From Nepenthes gracilis (taxonomy: Eukaryota > Streptophyta > Magnoliopsida > Caryophyllales > Nepenthaceae), in assembly GCA_033239525.1 (NCBI GenBank), contig BSYO01000008.1, forward strand, positions 8,986,150 to 9,050,149: a DNA stretch of 64,000 nt, read 5' to 3'. Under the pieces are notes generated by a model. That model saw only the letters and a program-made list of their open reading frames with translations. It did no database searches and was not told where the DNA came from. Positions 35,560 to 46,190 of this stretch are shown in pieces (the first letter of the stretch is position 1; the number at the start of each line of letters is the position of its first letter). The translations under genes and the position numbers were made by a program.

Positions 35560-37026
35560 ACAGGGTCCGGCAGTTCTTTGTTGAGTGCCCCAGACAGCGG
35601 TGGTACTAGCAACACTTCGTTTGGTCGTTGCTGCTGGGACCCTTAGGCGTCTTTGGCCACTTGAAGAACTTCTCATCTTGGATCTGCATCAGGATGTTCG
35701 CATGGCTGTCGTTCAGAGGGGTCAGGGAGGTTCTGCTGTAATCTTTTTTAGGCCCCGGCGGGGGCCGTTGCTGCTTTCGGCGCTCAAGGAAGCGCTGGCC
35801 GTCGCTGTCCCTCTTTCTTTCGCCAGATGCTCTGGGGGCCTCCGGGGGCCGCTCCACTCGCTTGGGGCACTTTGCCTCGTTGGCCTCTTCGGCCGTGATG
35901 TTTGCCCGGGTGATGGTCTCAACCTCCCGGAAGGTCTGAGGACGCTGGTGCGACAGGTGCTTGAAGAAGTCCCCCGCCGCCAGGGTGGCGACGAAGGCGT
36001 TGAGTTTCAGCTCGTCGGAGAGATGAGGAATCCGCCGCACCTCGGTGATGAAACGGTCCAGGAACCGCTTCAGGCTTTCATCTGACCTTTGGCGGAGGCG
36101 GACCAGGTGCCATGGTTGCCTCTCCTCCCTCCGGCTGGAGGCGAACTGGCTCAAGAAGCTGTCAGCAAGCTCGTCGAACGAGCGTATGGAGTTTGGGGGA
36201 AGGCCATGGAACCAGAGCAATGCGTCCCCCCTAAGGGTGACGGGAAAGCACTGGCACATCAAAGCCTCGCTTGCCCCTGCAGAGATAGGTGGGTACGGAA
36301 GCATTTGAGGTGGTCCATCGGGTCCTTGCTTCCGTCGTATCCCTCCAGGACAGGCATCTTGAACTTGCTCGGCAACGGTTGTGTCCGCAAGTCCATGGCG
36401 AAGGGCGATATACGGAGGTCGGCGGAGGAGGGCGTGGGTTTCTCCTTATGCAGGGTGTCCCACAACACTTTGACTTTCTCCTCCATCTAGGGATCTGTAG
36501 AGCCTCTCCGCGCATTGATGACGTCGCGGAGCTCCGTGTTGCCCTGGAGGTGTGTCCGAGCTCGTCGGGGATGGCGACTCTCCGCTTGAGTGGCTCGTTC
36601 GCCGTTGGAGCCTGCAGCGGCCGGCCTCCCGTTGCCGCGTGAGTTTCGGGGGTTGCGCCCTTCGGGGCTATCCTTCCGGTCATCGTCGACGGGATGACTT
36701 TCCACTCCATTCTGATCGTTTCCACTTGGGTCTGCCGGGGCTGCTGCGTGGTCGAGCCGGTTGGCACGCCTCCTGCGGGCGCCTTCCCGACTCCTTCCTC
36801 TCCTGGACGTGGAGGCCTGGGAGGCTGGAGGGGCAGTCCCGGGCACGGCAGTCCCCGTGTTCTCGCACAGAGCCCAGAGAACTAACTTCATATCTTCCAC
36901 GTCTGCAGCCAGACGGTGGACATCGGGCTCTGCTCGGTCGCTCGCTCGATTCCCAGCATGGGGAACTTCATTTTGGGCGACGACCTCCATCGCTGGAGTA
37001 CTAGCTTGCGCTCAAGTGTTCACCAT
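35560..37026 (-). pseudogene. Element B gag (three stops or frameshifts)
   Basis: Starts MVNT at 37026, with TGA as codon 5. Continues through 36990-36487 (basic, disordered matrix-like part), a TAG, then 36486-36259 (SPFAMDLRTQPLPSKFKMPV, VLEGYDGSKDPMDHL), and after a frameshift 36304-35606 (ALLWFHGLPPNSIRSFDELA, SFLSQFASSRREERQPWHL, ESLKRFLDRFITEV). This is the retrotransposon gag capsid domain that assembles the virus-like particle. A Lys/Arg/Pro-rich tail and a short C-x2-H..C-type remnant follow near 35560-35600. Confidence 0.88.
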
Positions 37027-37080
37027 CTTCTGAGGTTCAGGAATAAGGTGGGAAAGAGACACTTGGCTTTTCATCAGCTT

Positions 37081-37097
37081 CCCACAGACGGTGCCAA
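37081..37097 (-). other. Primer-binding site of element B
   Basis: TTGGCACCGTCTGTGGG on the - strand, directly adjoining the 5' LTR. One base differs from the common Tat form (GCACC for GCGCC). Confidence 0.85.
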
Positions 37098-38117
37098 TGT
37101 TGCGTCTCGGGTCCGCGGTTATCGTATGGATTAGGGAGTCTTCGGATTCCTTGGCACGCGGCGGAGTCGATCGAAGGGTCCGGTCTCCGTCTCTATAAAC
37201 CTGGACCTGGACAACACAAACAACAAACAAGAGGTTAGGGGTCCGGTAAGATTTCTCCCACTGAGGCCACTCCGACGCTCAAGTCAGCAAATTCCCGCAA
37301 TGAACGGAAATGGCGCACGCAAAGTGCGGCGCGCGGATGTATACTGTGAAAGCGTAAGTGATGCTCGGGTTATGGTATGGAGAGTGTGATGAGCAGGTTG
37401 TGGGAGGCCTGGCTCCCTGGGTGCACCGCAACGGGTGGCTGACTTTTCCCGTAGTCTGAGTAGACGTAGGGTGAGTAATCGTGAGCTTGCTATCGGTGGT
37501 CGGAAGTGAGTTTACACTCAGCTCCCGTTTGTTCCCTTTTTTGGGTATGAGTCGAGAAGTAGGAAGCTCAGAGCTGGTCGAGTTTGATTTAGGATCAGTG
37601 TCTAACCAACAGAAGATGAAGAAGAGATTGAAGAGGAAGCCAAAAAGGTCCTTTCCTCTGTGGGGTGCAAGGGCTCTTATAGGCCTCGCCCCGTTGGACT
37701 CTGGGCGCCAAAAATGTCCGTTGCGAGGGCCACTGCGCCGCTGGTCACTGCTGTGGACCGCCAGTCACGCCGGTTGTCCTTTTGCCGTGGATGGCACGCA
37801 TCTGAGCTCTGCCGGCCACGCCCGATTTCCCCCTGAGAGGGGATTGGTTAACTGTCTACAGACGGCAGTGGGAGCCGTTGACGTTGTACCAGCCGCTCCT
37901 CTATTTGTTAGCCTTTCTGCCTCCTCGCCGGTTTCCCGGCAAACGCATTAAATGCGTTGCAGGGTGCCGTTGTCCTCTGCCAGCACGGGCTCTGCACGCG
38001 TTTCTTGACGGCTGGGCTGGGCTGACCGTTTCTCGTGGGCTTCTGGACCTCTCGTGGGCCACTGAATTCTTCGTGGGCTTGGTTAATTCCTCATGGGCCA
38101 GGACATGGGACCCAACA
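37098..38117 (-). repeat. 5' LTR of element B
   Basis: 1020 bp, TGTTGCGTCT...GGGACCCAACA. Followed on the - strand by the primer-binding site. Likely contains the promoter of the gag-pol transcript. Confidence 0.93.
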
Positions 38118-38200
38118 GTTTCAATTGGTTGGAATGAAGAAAGGCTGGGATGGTTTCACTTGGCCTTAATAGATAAAAGGTCGGAGTAATTACACTTGGT
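38118..38200. repeat. 36-bp tandem array inside LTR X (right part)
   Basis: About two further units (GGAATGAAGAAAGGCTGGGATGG and following) resume directly after element B and its GTTTC duplication (38118-38122). Confidence 0.85.
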
Positions 38201-38529
38201 CAAAGTAAAAATTTCCTGGGCGAAAAATTCAGAGTGGAACTTTCTGAAGAACTTCATAAGGCCGGAGAGTTGAAAACCTGCCAGAATGATAAAGACATAA
38301 GGAAGGTCAACTGTTGTTGGCCAAAGAACAACTTGTCTAGAAAAGGTGACCTACAAAGTCTACGCAGACAGTAAACTTTATAGAAAAAGAAGTTGACTTT
38401 CAAAACTGATAGCCGTTTTGTAGAGCAGGCCAACTACTTCCAACAGGAAGACGTCTTACAAAGTTGGTCCTAGAATTTCCTATGCATGCCACCACCTTGT
38501 AGAAGTAGGTGATCGCCTGGAGCATATGT

Positions 38530-38530
38530 G

Positions 38531-38574
<44 letters not shown>
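38530..38574. repeat. (TA)n(TG)n microsatellite in LTR X
   Basis: About ten TA units pass directly into about thirteen TG units. It includes the LTR's probable TATA box (GTGTATATATATA). The - strand ORFs encoding HTHTHT tracts here are artefacts. Confidence 0.95.
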
Positions 38575-38908
38575 AGTATGTGTGCTAAATTGTGAGAGGA
38601 AGGAGAGCAGCGTGAGAGATAGTGAGCGCGAAAGAGAAAAACAAATAGAAAATAAGGAGTCGTCATTTTCTTGCTCTGTTCTCAGCTCTCCAAAGACTTG
38701 TGTAGTAAGGTTTTTTGTAACCAAAAATTTCATAGTATAATTTTGTAAACTAAATATCCCGTAATTTTTTCTTTTATTCAGAAAAAAATTTTCATGTAAA
38801 ATTACGTATTCCAATTCTCTCATAACTTTTTATTTTGTGTGTGTGTATGTTTGTCATCTTTATCCTTTCAGTTTTATAGACCGACCGACGTATCTTTCCA
38901 ACACCTTG

Positions 38909-39439
38909 TTTGGTAGCCAATTAAATTGAATTCATCACTAAGTCGTCTGCACGTACATAGAAAATAGAACTGTCTACATATGTAGCCCTAAAACCCTAAT
39001 TAGCTAGCTAGGGTTCGTACGTATTTTCTTCTGAAGTGGTTTCACGTGTAATTGTAGCATTCCAAATAGTAGAAACTGTAGGATTTCCATAACCAGAAAA
39101 CAAAAAGAAAAAGAAGAAGAAAACGAAGATCATTTCTTACTTTCACTGTCACTTAATGATATCATTAATTAGACTATCTTTGATGGTGACTGTGATGAAC
39201 AAGCATATTACCAATTGTCTAGTGCGAATCAAGAGCTTTGTGTTTTCAAGGCGACGCGTCATAGGTCATTTGTTTAATACTTTCTCTACTATAATTGTTA
39301 TACATTAAACTACTAATTAAAAATGAAAAATCTTAAGAGTTAAACCAATATATATTTATTTTTTTATAAAAAAAACATGCAACTTGGTGCATTCTGAATT
39401 TAGGTTACTAACGAATTAGGGTGCCATTTGGTCTTTCAC
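38909..39439. other. Intergenic stretch, no gene
   Basis: AT-rich, with AAAACCCTAATTAGCTAGCTAGGGTT near 38991-39016, a palindromic telo-box-like motif. Nothing else is recognised. Confidence 0.5.
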
Positions 39440-40290
39440 ACAATGTCGAACAAAAGCGTGTCTGATCTTCGTTCCAAATATCCTAAATCCTACACACCAC
39501 AACTTAAAAATAAGATATTACAGGATTAGCGGGACTCGTTATCCGATTTATCCTCTGACGCTCAAATCAATAATCTTTTTCAAAGAAATGAAAAATATAA
39601 GGATGAAAGTTTATGCACGATGATGTAAAAGTATAGATTTTGAGTTTGGCTCGAGAGTGCGCTCATAGCGGCTTTGATGTGGCATTGCGCTCGACAAGGA
39701 GCAACTTTGAGATTTGGGAAGCAAAAATTGTGAAGGACTTCTTGGGAAGCTTTTTGGGTAGAAATTTGTCATTTTGTGAGCTCTTGAGTGTGCATCTCCC
39801 TTGCCCATGGGGGTGAGGGGGTATTTATATTGTTTGAGCAAACTTAGCCCTGCTTGGGCGTTAAGGCTCACTAACAACTGTCGATGTGGGTTTGCAGGTG
39901 TTGAATACGACAACTGAGACCAGTTGAGAAGATTTCTTTCTTCTTTGCGGCAATCATGAAGCGCATGATATGGTAGTTGTTTTTAAGAAAAGATCCGCCC
40001 TGGCTGTTATTGCCATCTTGGTGACGATTGTGCCGGTGAATATTCCCGAGATTCTTGCTAGGTTGTATCAGCTGGTTATGGCGAGTAATTCTGGCGCGAG
40101 AGAAAAGCAACACGGGCCATTTGTGATTGAGTCAATGAGGTCAACTTAGTCGATCGGGCCGTCTAGGCCAATGGAGACGTTGACTGGACCCTAGGCTTGC
40201 GGAGACGTGTCGTGGGCCGGATACCCTCTAGATCCTCTGCTCGTTTGTGAGCTTTTACGCCCGGTAGGCCTGTTTCTCCCGTCCCTATCA
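39440..40290 (-). repeat. Solo LTR of a Tat-lineage gypsy element
   Basis: The + strand shows the reversed Tat-LTR start region (GCGGGACTCGTTATCC and CCTCTGACGCTCAAATCA, about 39528-39569) and ends GTCCCTATCA at 40290. A TATTTATATTG box near 39822-39832 may be its promoter. No internal domains flank it. The left limit and target duplication are not certain (candidate CACAA/CAACT do not match cleanly). ORFs at 39611-40363 are not genes. Confidence 0.65.
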
Positions 40291-41715
40291 CAACTATATA
40301 AAAGTAAACATTTAGAGGAAAAATTGTATAACACAAGTGTATAATTTCGCTGTGTGATATCATTAATGCTGAAGAGGTAGTAATTTTTAAATTTGTATGG
40401 GATTTAATTGGGTTCTAAAGCGTATAATAGTTATATAGGTTTTTGCTATTTAGTTGATACTGTAAAATAATATGATATTTCAAATATATTATATAATTTG
40501 TTTTGCAATTTGGAAGGAAAGATTGCTGGATTGCCAATGTGGGGATGTTCCATTAAATTTCCTTGTCCAATTCTTCATTTTGTTTTTGGCTTTGTTTGGT
40601 TAAATGCATGTTGTTTTTCTTACACTAAGATGATGTATTGTTTCTTTTCGAGTTATTTGAAGGTTGAATTTACTTGTTCTCATTAATAACAAAAATGGAT
40701 AATAGCTTTCAATTAGTACACTAAAAATAAATAAAATTTAATGTGTTCAGACGATAATAATAATAATAATAATGATAATAATAATAATAATTATTACTTC
40801 GTGAATGTATTAAAAAAACTAATATTAAAGAAGGTTATATATAGAAAGAGAAAGAAAAAAAAAAAAAAGAAAAGTCTCTTCTTTTAATCTACTATCACAA
40901 CCAAAGCCAACAAGGTCTCCACCACATTCATCAACCATCTAATTTTTCTTCTTAGTTGTTAGTGTTGTAAATAAAAAAATAAAAATAAAAACCCCAGGCT
41001 GTGCCACCTCCTCCACCTTTAACCTGCCACCTCCAGTCAGCCACCATAACTAACTACCACCATTTCCTCGTCTTCCTCCTTGTGCGTTTCCCAAACTGGT
41101 TAGAGCATTCATAATTTATTTTTTTATTTTTAATAAATAAATAAATTATATTAAAATAAAAAAATTTATAAAAATCTATATTTAATTTCCAAATATTTTG
41201 TCAACTTAGAGTTAAAATATAAACACTAGAGTATCTCCGAACAATACTTTCATACAAGTAACATAAGTAAATAGACCAAGCTTCGCATTCTTCGTTCATC
41301 ACTATGATGAAAATGGACTTATTTTCAAAAACAAAAATAAAATTTAGAATAAGTTTAATTTCTTCTCTAATTCATCTGTAATTAATTATTTTCTTAGCAA
41401 AACAACTAAAAAATTCAGCTGAAATTTTTTTGGTCCGACCAAAGTATTAAGTTTAATCTATTTCTTGTAAGATGGATTAACAATTAATTACATGCAAGAA
41501 ACATGGTTCATTACATTGTACTTATTAAAAGAAAACAATGCTATAGTTAATTAATTTGCTCAATGTATCTAATTAAAAGAAAACCAAGCCCTTTGAACCA
41601 TCTAATACTAATAAGATACATTGATCTAGAAAAAACAATAACATCATTAAAATCGAGCTATAAAATACAAGTCCCTAGAACAAATGCCAAATCTCTTCTC
41701 CTGAACCTTTCACCT

Positions 41716-41716
<1 letters not shown>
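40291..41716. promoter_or_regulatory. Upstream region of the zinc-finger gene
   Basis: AT-rich and non-coding apart from chance ORFs. Includes an (ATA)n microsatellite (40753-40794), an A-rich run (40853-40868) and long AT tracts. No retroelement is recognised between 40291 and the gene, so the proximal regulatory sequence is probably intact. Confidence 0.5.
40753..40794. repeat. (ATA)n microsatellite
   Basis: Fourteen ATA-type units with one ATG interruption. Confidence 0.95.

Positions 41717-41717
<1 letters not shown>

Positions 41718-41748
<31 letters not shown>
41718..41748 (+). repeat. (CT)n tract in the core promoter of the zinc-finger gene
   Basis: About fifteen CT repeats just 15 bp upstream of the TATA box, followed by ATCTATCTATC. 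Such pyrimidine patches are common in plant core promoters. Confidence 0.9.
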
Positions 41749-41750
<2 letters not shown>

Positions 41751-41762
41751 CCATCTATCTAT

Positions 41763-41773
41763 CTATATATAAA
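41763..41773 (+). promoter_or_regulatory. TATA box of the zinc-finger gene
   Basis: CTATATATAAA, 95 bp upstream of the predicted ATG. A transcription start about 30 bp downstream would leave a 5'UTR of roughly 70 nt. Confidence 0.75.
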
Positions 41774-41836
41774 CGCTTCCTCCCTCACTCTCCCAGTGCC
41801 TCCCTCTCTCTTTCATTTTTCTTCATTTGATTTCCA

Positions 41837-41851
41837 ATGGCAGAACGTTGA
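41837..41851 (+). promoter_or_regulatory. Four-codon upstream ORF (MAER*)
   Basis: ATGGCAGAACGTTGA ends 16 nt before the main ATG. Its context (TTCCAATGG) has G at +4. It lies downstream of the inferred transcription start, so it should be scanned before the main start and may lower translation. Confidence 0.6.
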
Positions 41852-41867
41852 ATTTGGAAGGAAACAA

Positions 41868-42344
41868 ATGGAAAAGGGGAAGGTAAAGGAAAATCAAGCA
41901 AATGAAATCACAGAAAACTCAAGGGAAGATATTAATGAGGACAAGGAGGGCATCGGAAGAAGCTTTGAGTGCAACTTTTGCAAGAGAGGATTCACTAATG
42001 CTCAGGCCTTGGGTGGCCACATGAACATTCACAGGAAAGACAAACCACCCAATAAGTCAGAATCCAAACAGCCATCTAATTTTTCACACAAACTCGATCA
42101 TCTCTCCATCCATTCTACTTCTTATAATTACCACTTCACACACCCCTCAACCTACCACCAAAGTAACCATCATACCGTATATCATCATCCATATGGGTGC
42201 TTAAATGGCAGTGATCTGGGTGCCCATCTGAGTTCACGAGTCAGTTCATCCAGGGTTGATAATGACCACGATGGCAATAAGAAAGATAGCAATGACGATG
42301 CACTGGATTTGGAGCTTCGACTCGGCCGCAATCCACGATTATAA
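41868..42344 (+). CDS. Single C2H2 zinc-finger transcription factor with EAR motif (SUPERMAN/TAC1/LATE-like)
   Basis: 158 aa, intronless. An acidic/basic N-terminus (1-30) is followed by one plant-type C2H2 finger: Cys35, Cys38, His51, His55, with the hallmark QALGGH (46-51) in [12 protein letters not shown] and NIHRKDK contexts. The middle is rich in His, Tyr and Ser (about 75-115). The C-terminus carries the EAR repressor motif DLELRLG (147-153), known to recruit TOPLESS-type corepressors. Length, single finger and terminal EAR fit the SUPERMAN/TAC1/LATE group of nuclear regulators of flower, meristem or telomerase-related development. Which member is not resolved. ATG 41868 is chosen because the frame upstream has no other ATG (41796 is GTG) and the N-terminus then matches family length. 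No stops, frameshifts or missing ligands. Confidence 0.93.
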   Translation: MEKGKVKENQANEITENSREDINEDKEGIGRSFECNFCKRGFTNAQALGGHMNIHRKDKPPNKSESKQPSNFSHKLDHLSIHSTSYNYHFTHPSTYHQSNHHTVYHHPYGCLNGSDLGAHLSSRVSSSRVDNDHDGNKKDSNDDALDLELRLGRNPRL

Positions 42345-42736
42345 TTGATTTTATATAGAGAGTCTAGCTTTTACATTTAATTTGCAGAAAGAGTAGAGAA
42401 CTGCAAATATATAGTGCACATGGAGTATTTCATATGCTAGAACGAACTATATGCGTTAATTCAGCTGCTTGATTTACTTGTTTACTCGCTCTTAGCAACC
42501 TAAAAATGAAGCAGATACAGAATTCAAGCCCTTGTACATGGCTCATTGATCGTTCTCCTCCCTCCCTGCCCAATCAACACGTTAACCAATGCAGAAAAAG
42601 TAGGGCTACTCATATGGCGGGTGAAGTTTTATATTGTTGCAGTTGTCTTTTGTCATCAAGCAATTTTTATATTTTCTTACAGGAGATCAAGAAGAATGTG
42701 TTCTCATATGAAACCAAATGAGTGGAAGATTATCAA
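42345..42736 (+). other. 3' flank of the zinc-finger gene
   Basis: 392 bp of AT-rich sequence without a clear AATAAA near the stop. The first AATAAA-like site found downstream (about 42971-42976) lies inside the neighbouring solo LTR, so the 3' end of the transcript may fall in that LTR. ORFs at 42506-42746 are not convincing. Confidence 0.4.
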
Positions 42737-42741
42737 TGGCA

Positions 42742-43475
42742 TGTAAGGAAAGAATGCCGATCAGTCAGTGAAATCGAGAGGACAAAGATGACAGACATAC
42801 ACGCACACAACAAGAAGATAGGAGAGAATTGAGAATACACAGTTTTTACATGAAAATTCTCTTCTGAACAAAAAAAAAATTACGAGATATTTAGTCCATA
42901 AAAATTTCACTGTATAAATTTTGGTCATAAAAATTCTGGCTACACAAGCTCCTGAAGAACAGAGAACAAAAATAAAGCACTACTCATTTGTTTTTCTATG
43001 TTTCTTCACACTTAAAAAAAATACAGTAATGTACATATACATATATATACAAATATACCGAGCAACACCTACTCTGTGAAATGATCATGTGCAATATAAA
43101 GCCTACCACTTACTCTGCAAAATTGTCTTTCTACCCTGAATTTTGTAGTTGACCTGCTTTGTAAAATCGACTATCAACTCGAAAGGTCAATTATTCTGCT
43201 TTTCTACATATACTGACTTTGCAGGTGCTTTTTGGCGCATGTTAGATTTGTCTACTTGTCCATCTCTGCTACCAAAATCACTCGGCCATTGTGTACCACT
43301 CTTGGATTTCCACTTTAGAATTTTAGAATTTTACTCGGACATTTTCACTCCGAAATTCCAACCGATTATTTTCACTCTGGAATTCTAATCTAGTCATTTT
43401 TACTCTAAAATTTCACTCGAGGTGCGTGATAAACACAACAATACTTTCCATATGAAAATGACCCATATCCCAACA
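42742..43475 (-). mobile_element. Second solo LTR of the LTR X family
   Basis: 734 bp, in inverted orientation relative to 24817-38903. On the - strand it starts TGTTGGGATATGGGTCA and ends TTCTTTCCTTACA. A perfect 5-bp target duplication TGGCA lies at 42737-42741 and 43476-43480. Shared blocks with the other copy include the AGAATTTTCATG..AAATTAC region and TGTATGTTTGTCATCTTT. Its tandem array (about 43310-43440) is shorter and more diverged. Confidence 0.88.
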
Positions 43476-43480
43476 TGGCA

Positions 43481-43862
43481 GTATTTTGAATATTAATGGA
43501 GTTGGATGTGCGACACATCTCATTGCAGGAAATTCTATGGACTGAGTTGCGTTCACTGTCAAACTGAATTATCTCCCACGCGCCTGGTTCGGATTCATTG
43601 ATAACAAGAATAAGATTGGAAAATTTTAAATATATATATTTTTATTTATTACTTTTCTTTTTCTAATTATACACAACTTTTATTTTTTTCACTTTTATTA
43701 CTATTAATTATATTGTATATATAAAAAATATATTTAATTTCAACAAATTTTGAGTTGCACATTTGACTTGTTTTGAGATTTTTAGATTCGAATTGTGCCG
43801 GGTAACAGTAGAGAGAAAATAATAATGCTAGGAAAGATGATTATAGAAAAATTTGTTATTTG
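43481..43862. other. AT-rich intergenic stretch
   Basis: No gene or recognised element between the solo LTR and the copia element. Confidence 0.5.
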
Positions 43863-44622
43863 TGTTGGTATTCGACTTCCTTGTTTAAACTATAAGAAAA
43901 TAAATTGATAATGTACAGCGAGACAATGGTAATTATAAATGATGAGGCACACAAGATTTTATGTGAAAATCCTTATTCTCAAATGAAGGAAAAATCATAG
44001 AATTATACGTCTGAAAATATTCACTAAGCGGTGACTTTCGATTACAAAACCTCAATAAATATAAGGATATAATACTTTATAATAAATAAACTCGAGTAAT
44101 AGATAATATAAGATAAAAAATGAAAAAATATGACCAGTAAAATATTCTTCACAATTTTGAGAATAATGTACTTAAAGTTAGTAAAAAATAAAACACGATT
44201 TAAAATTCAGCTAGATGAACAAATCTTCCTCTTCCTTGTTTTTTCTCTATTTCTTTCATTTCTCACTGTGCCGGTGTTCAATGTCTTAAAAACTATAAAG
44301 TGTAATATTAAAAGTTGCGTCAAGAATTTTATACAAAAAGGGACACTCATGCACCTGTTAGGTGCTTATTTGGCACAAGCCCATTGTACAATCGGCGCAT
44401 GAGTACTCCTCAAGCACTAATCAATTTGGACAAATTCAACTCGTGTACCCTCGTGCACCCATAATCTGGAGAATAAATGTACTTGTATAGATCAGGTGCT
44501 TGTTATGTGTCATTTAACAATTTTCTTTTGATTAGACCAAGTCAGGTATGTTGTCGTGCATGTCACCAGATTTTATATCAAATTGGTTTGATACTCACAA
44601 AGAAGTAATCTAAAATCCAATA
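43863..44622 (-). repeat. 3' LTR of the 43.9-48.7 kb copia element
   Basis: About 760 bp. It parallels 47926-48742 in order (AAATTGATAAT..ACA, GATGAGGCACACAAGATTTTA, TTTTATATCAAATTGG). It ends TCCAATA with a purine-rich tract beyond it on the - strand. Confidence 0.85.
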
Positions 44623-44829
44623 AATTTTTTTCCCATGACCTTGTGGGGGTCATTACTATCTTGACTACAATTCAACAAATTTTGACTTTTCTCTTTGCAC
44701 CACTTTAGTCATCACATTATATCATTCTCCTTAATCTTGACATTATCAAGTATTAGTAATTCCGAATCAATAACATTTCTTATTCAATGATATCTTATAT
44801 TAATATGCTTCGATTGTAAATAAAATGAT

Positions 44830-45300
44830 GAGTTTCCATAAAGATGAATAGCACTTTGATTGTCACAAATGAGTACATATCGCATTTACTTAAAGGAAAA
44901 CTCTCAGATGAACTTTCTTATTCACATCATCTCCTTACTTGCTTCTTCCATCATAATAAATTTTATTTCGATGGTAGTAGAGTAATACATTTTTGCAATC
45001 AAAATTGCCATGAAATAGTTCCTCCCACGAATATAACCAAATATATTTAGGTAGACTTTCAAGAGTCAATATCGTATGCCATATTTACATCAACATATCC
45101 AACTAGAAATGGCTTGTTATTTTTAAAATATAAAACATATTGAAAGTTCATTAGAGACATTTTAATATCCATTTCACCACAGATCAATACTCATTCCTAG
45201 GGTTGGCAAGAAGTCAACTAGCTGTTCCAATTACATGAGTAATATTTGGTTTTATATATACCATTGCATATATCAACTTGCCTATGGTCGAAGAGTAAGG
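44830..45300 (-). pseudogene. copia RNase H remnant (43.9-48.7 kb element)
   Basis: With stops: 'GYVDVNMAYDIDS.KST.IYLVIFVGGTISWQ' (about 45020-45115), corresponding to 'GY.DSD.A.D.DSRKST.GY.F.L.GGA.SW.S', followed by traces of the C-terminal helix. Confidence 0.8.
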
Positions 45301-45699
45301 GATGCTTTTCATACTTTCCTTTTTATTATCTGTAGAAGGACATTGTTAGTTACTTAACTTGAAGTGATTGACCAACAAAGTACTTACCAACTTGGACTTT
45401 TTCATATTAAATCGTTGAAGCACTTTTTAATGGAGCTCTATTGAGATATCTACAATTTCTTCACTTTTTAATTGTGAAATATTCTTATATCAAGAATTTA
45501 TTTCGTTGGCCCTAAATTCTTCGTGATGAAGGATTTCCCAAGCATTACTTCAATTCAGTGATCTGGGAGGCATTTCATCTAACAATAAGTATGCCATCCA
45601 TATAGAGTATGAGAATAATAAAATCAATTTTTGAAAATCTTTGAACAAATATACAATTTTTTGAAGTAATCTTTTGGCAACTTTGACTCACCATATCAA

Positions 45700-46190
45700 A
45701 TTTGAACTTCTTGTACCATTATCTGGAACTTGTTTTAACCCATGGAGGCTTTTCTTTAGACAAAATATAAGGTGCTCCTTTCCCTTAACTTGAAATCTCT
45801 TTGATTGCTCCATTTAGATTTCATCCTTGAGATCACCATGGAGAAAAGCTGTTCAATTTCCAGATCAAACACCATGACTAATCTAAGAACCACCCTAATG
45901 GAAGATATCATTATAATTGGAGTAAAGATTTTCTCAAAGTCAATGTCTTTCACTGATTGAACTCTTTCACAATCAATATTACTTTGTACCTTGTTGTGGG
46001 TTGTTCTTATTGAACTTTAAACGAAAAATCCACTTGTTCTTCAAAGTTCGTTTGCCTCTAGACAATTTAGCCAGTTCGAAAGTGTGGTTTTCTTACAACA
46101 ACTTCATCCCATCTTGCATAGCCTCCACCCACTTCGACTTATACTCATCTTCTATTGATTCATCAAATCTTTTAGGTTCTTAATCATCGA
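45700..46190 (-). pseudogene. copia reverse transcriptase N-terminal part (43.9-48.7 kb element)
   Basis: The frame shows SKWVEAMQDGMKLL.ENHTF (about 46090-46145), LKNKWIFRLK, and the 45953-45756 frame with KDIDFEKIFTPIIMISSIRV. This is 'DF.EIFSPVV.M.SIR..L', the start of the RT palm. The YVDD region is too worn to read with confidence. Confidence 0.85.

Larger units (their letters stand above)
25243..38117 (-). mobile_element. Element B: 12.9-kb Tat-lineage Ty3/gypsy retrotransposon with antisense accessory ORFs
   Basis: LTRs at 25243-26103 and 37098-38117. A perfect 5-bp target duplication GTTTC lies at 25238-25242 and 38118-38122. The primer-binding site TTGGCACCGTCTGTGGG is at 37081-37097 (- strand) and the polypurine tract CATGGGGGGCTAG at 26104-26116 (- strand). 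Gag-pol reads right to left (37026-31538). Two or three transcription units read left to right (26390-30600). It is GC-rich compared with its surroundings. Domains are long and interrupted by only a few stops and frameshifts, so it is the youngest large element here but no longer intact. Confidence 0.95.
24817..38903 (+). mobile_element. Solo LTR ('LTR X'), split by element B
   Basis: Left piece 24817-25242, right piece 38123-38903, about 1.2 kb when the insert and its target duplication are discounted. It begins TATTGGGACA and ends TCTTTCCAACA. The flanking 5 bp are CCTTG on both sides (24812-24816 and 38904-38908), a perfect target duplication that proves the two pieces are one LTR. No internal domains are found, so it is a solo LTR. 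It contains a 36-bp tandem array, a TATA/TG microsatellite and a downstream U5-like region. A related solo copy lies at 42742-43475. Confidence 0.9.

Noticed and set aside
35585..37033. Several + strand ORFs of 90-166 codons
   Set aside because: Shadows of element B gag on the - strand; the GC-rich sequence keeps several frames open.
38400..38823. - strand ORFs with HTHTHT and IYIYIY tracts
   Set aside because: Translation of a (TA)n(TG)n microsatellite inside LTR X.
39611..40113. - strand ORFs of 100 and 80 codons
   Set aside because: Lie within a Tat solo LTR; no conserved features.
41796..41867. 24-residue N-terminal extension of the zinc-finger protein
   Set aside because: It would need a GTG start; the first in-frame ATG at 41868 gives a family-typical length.
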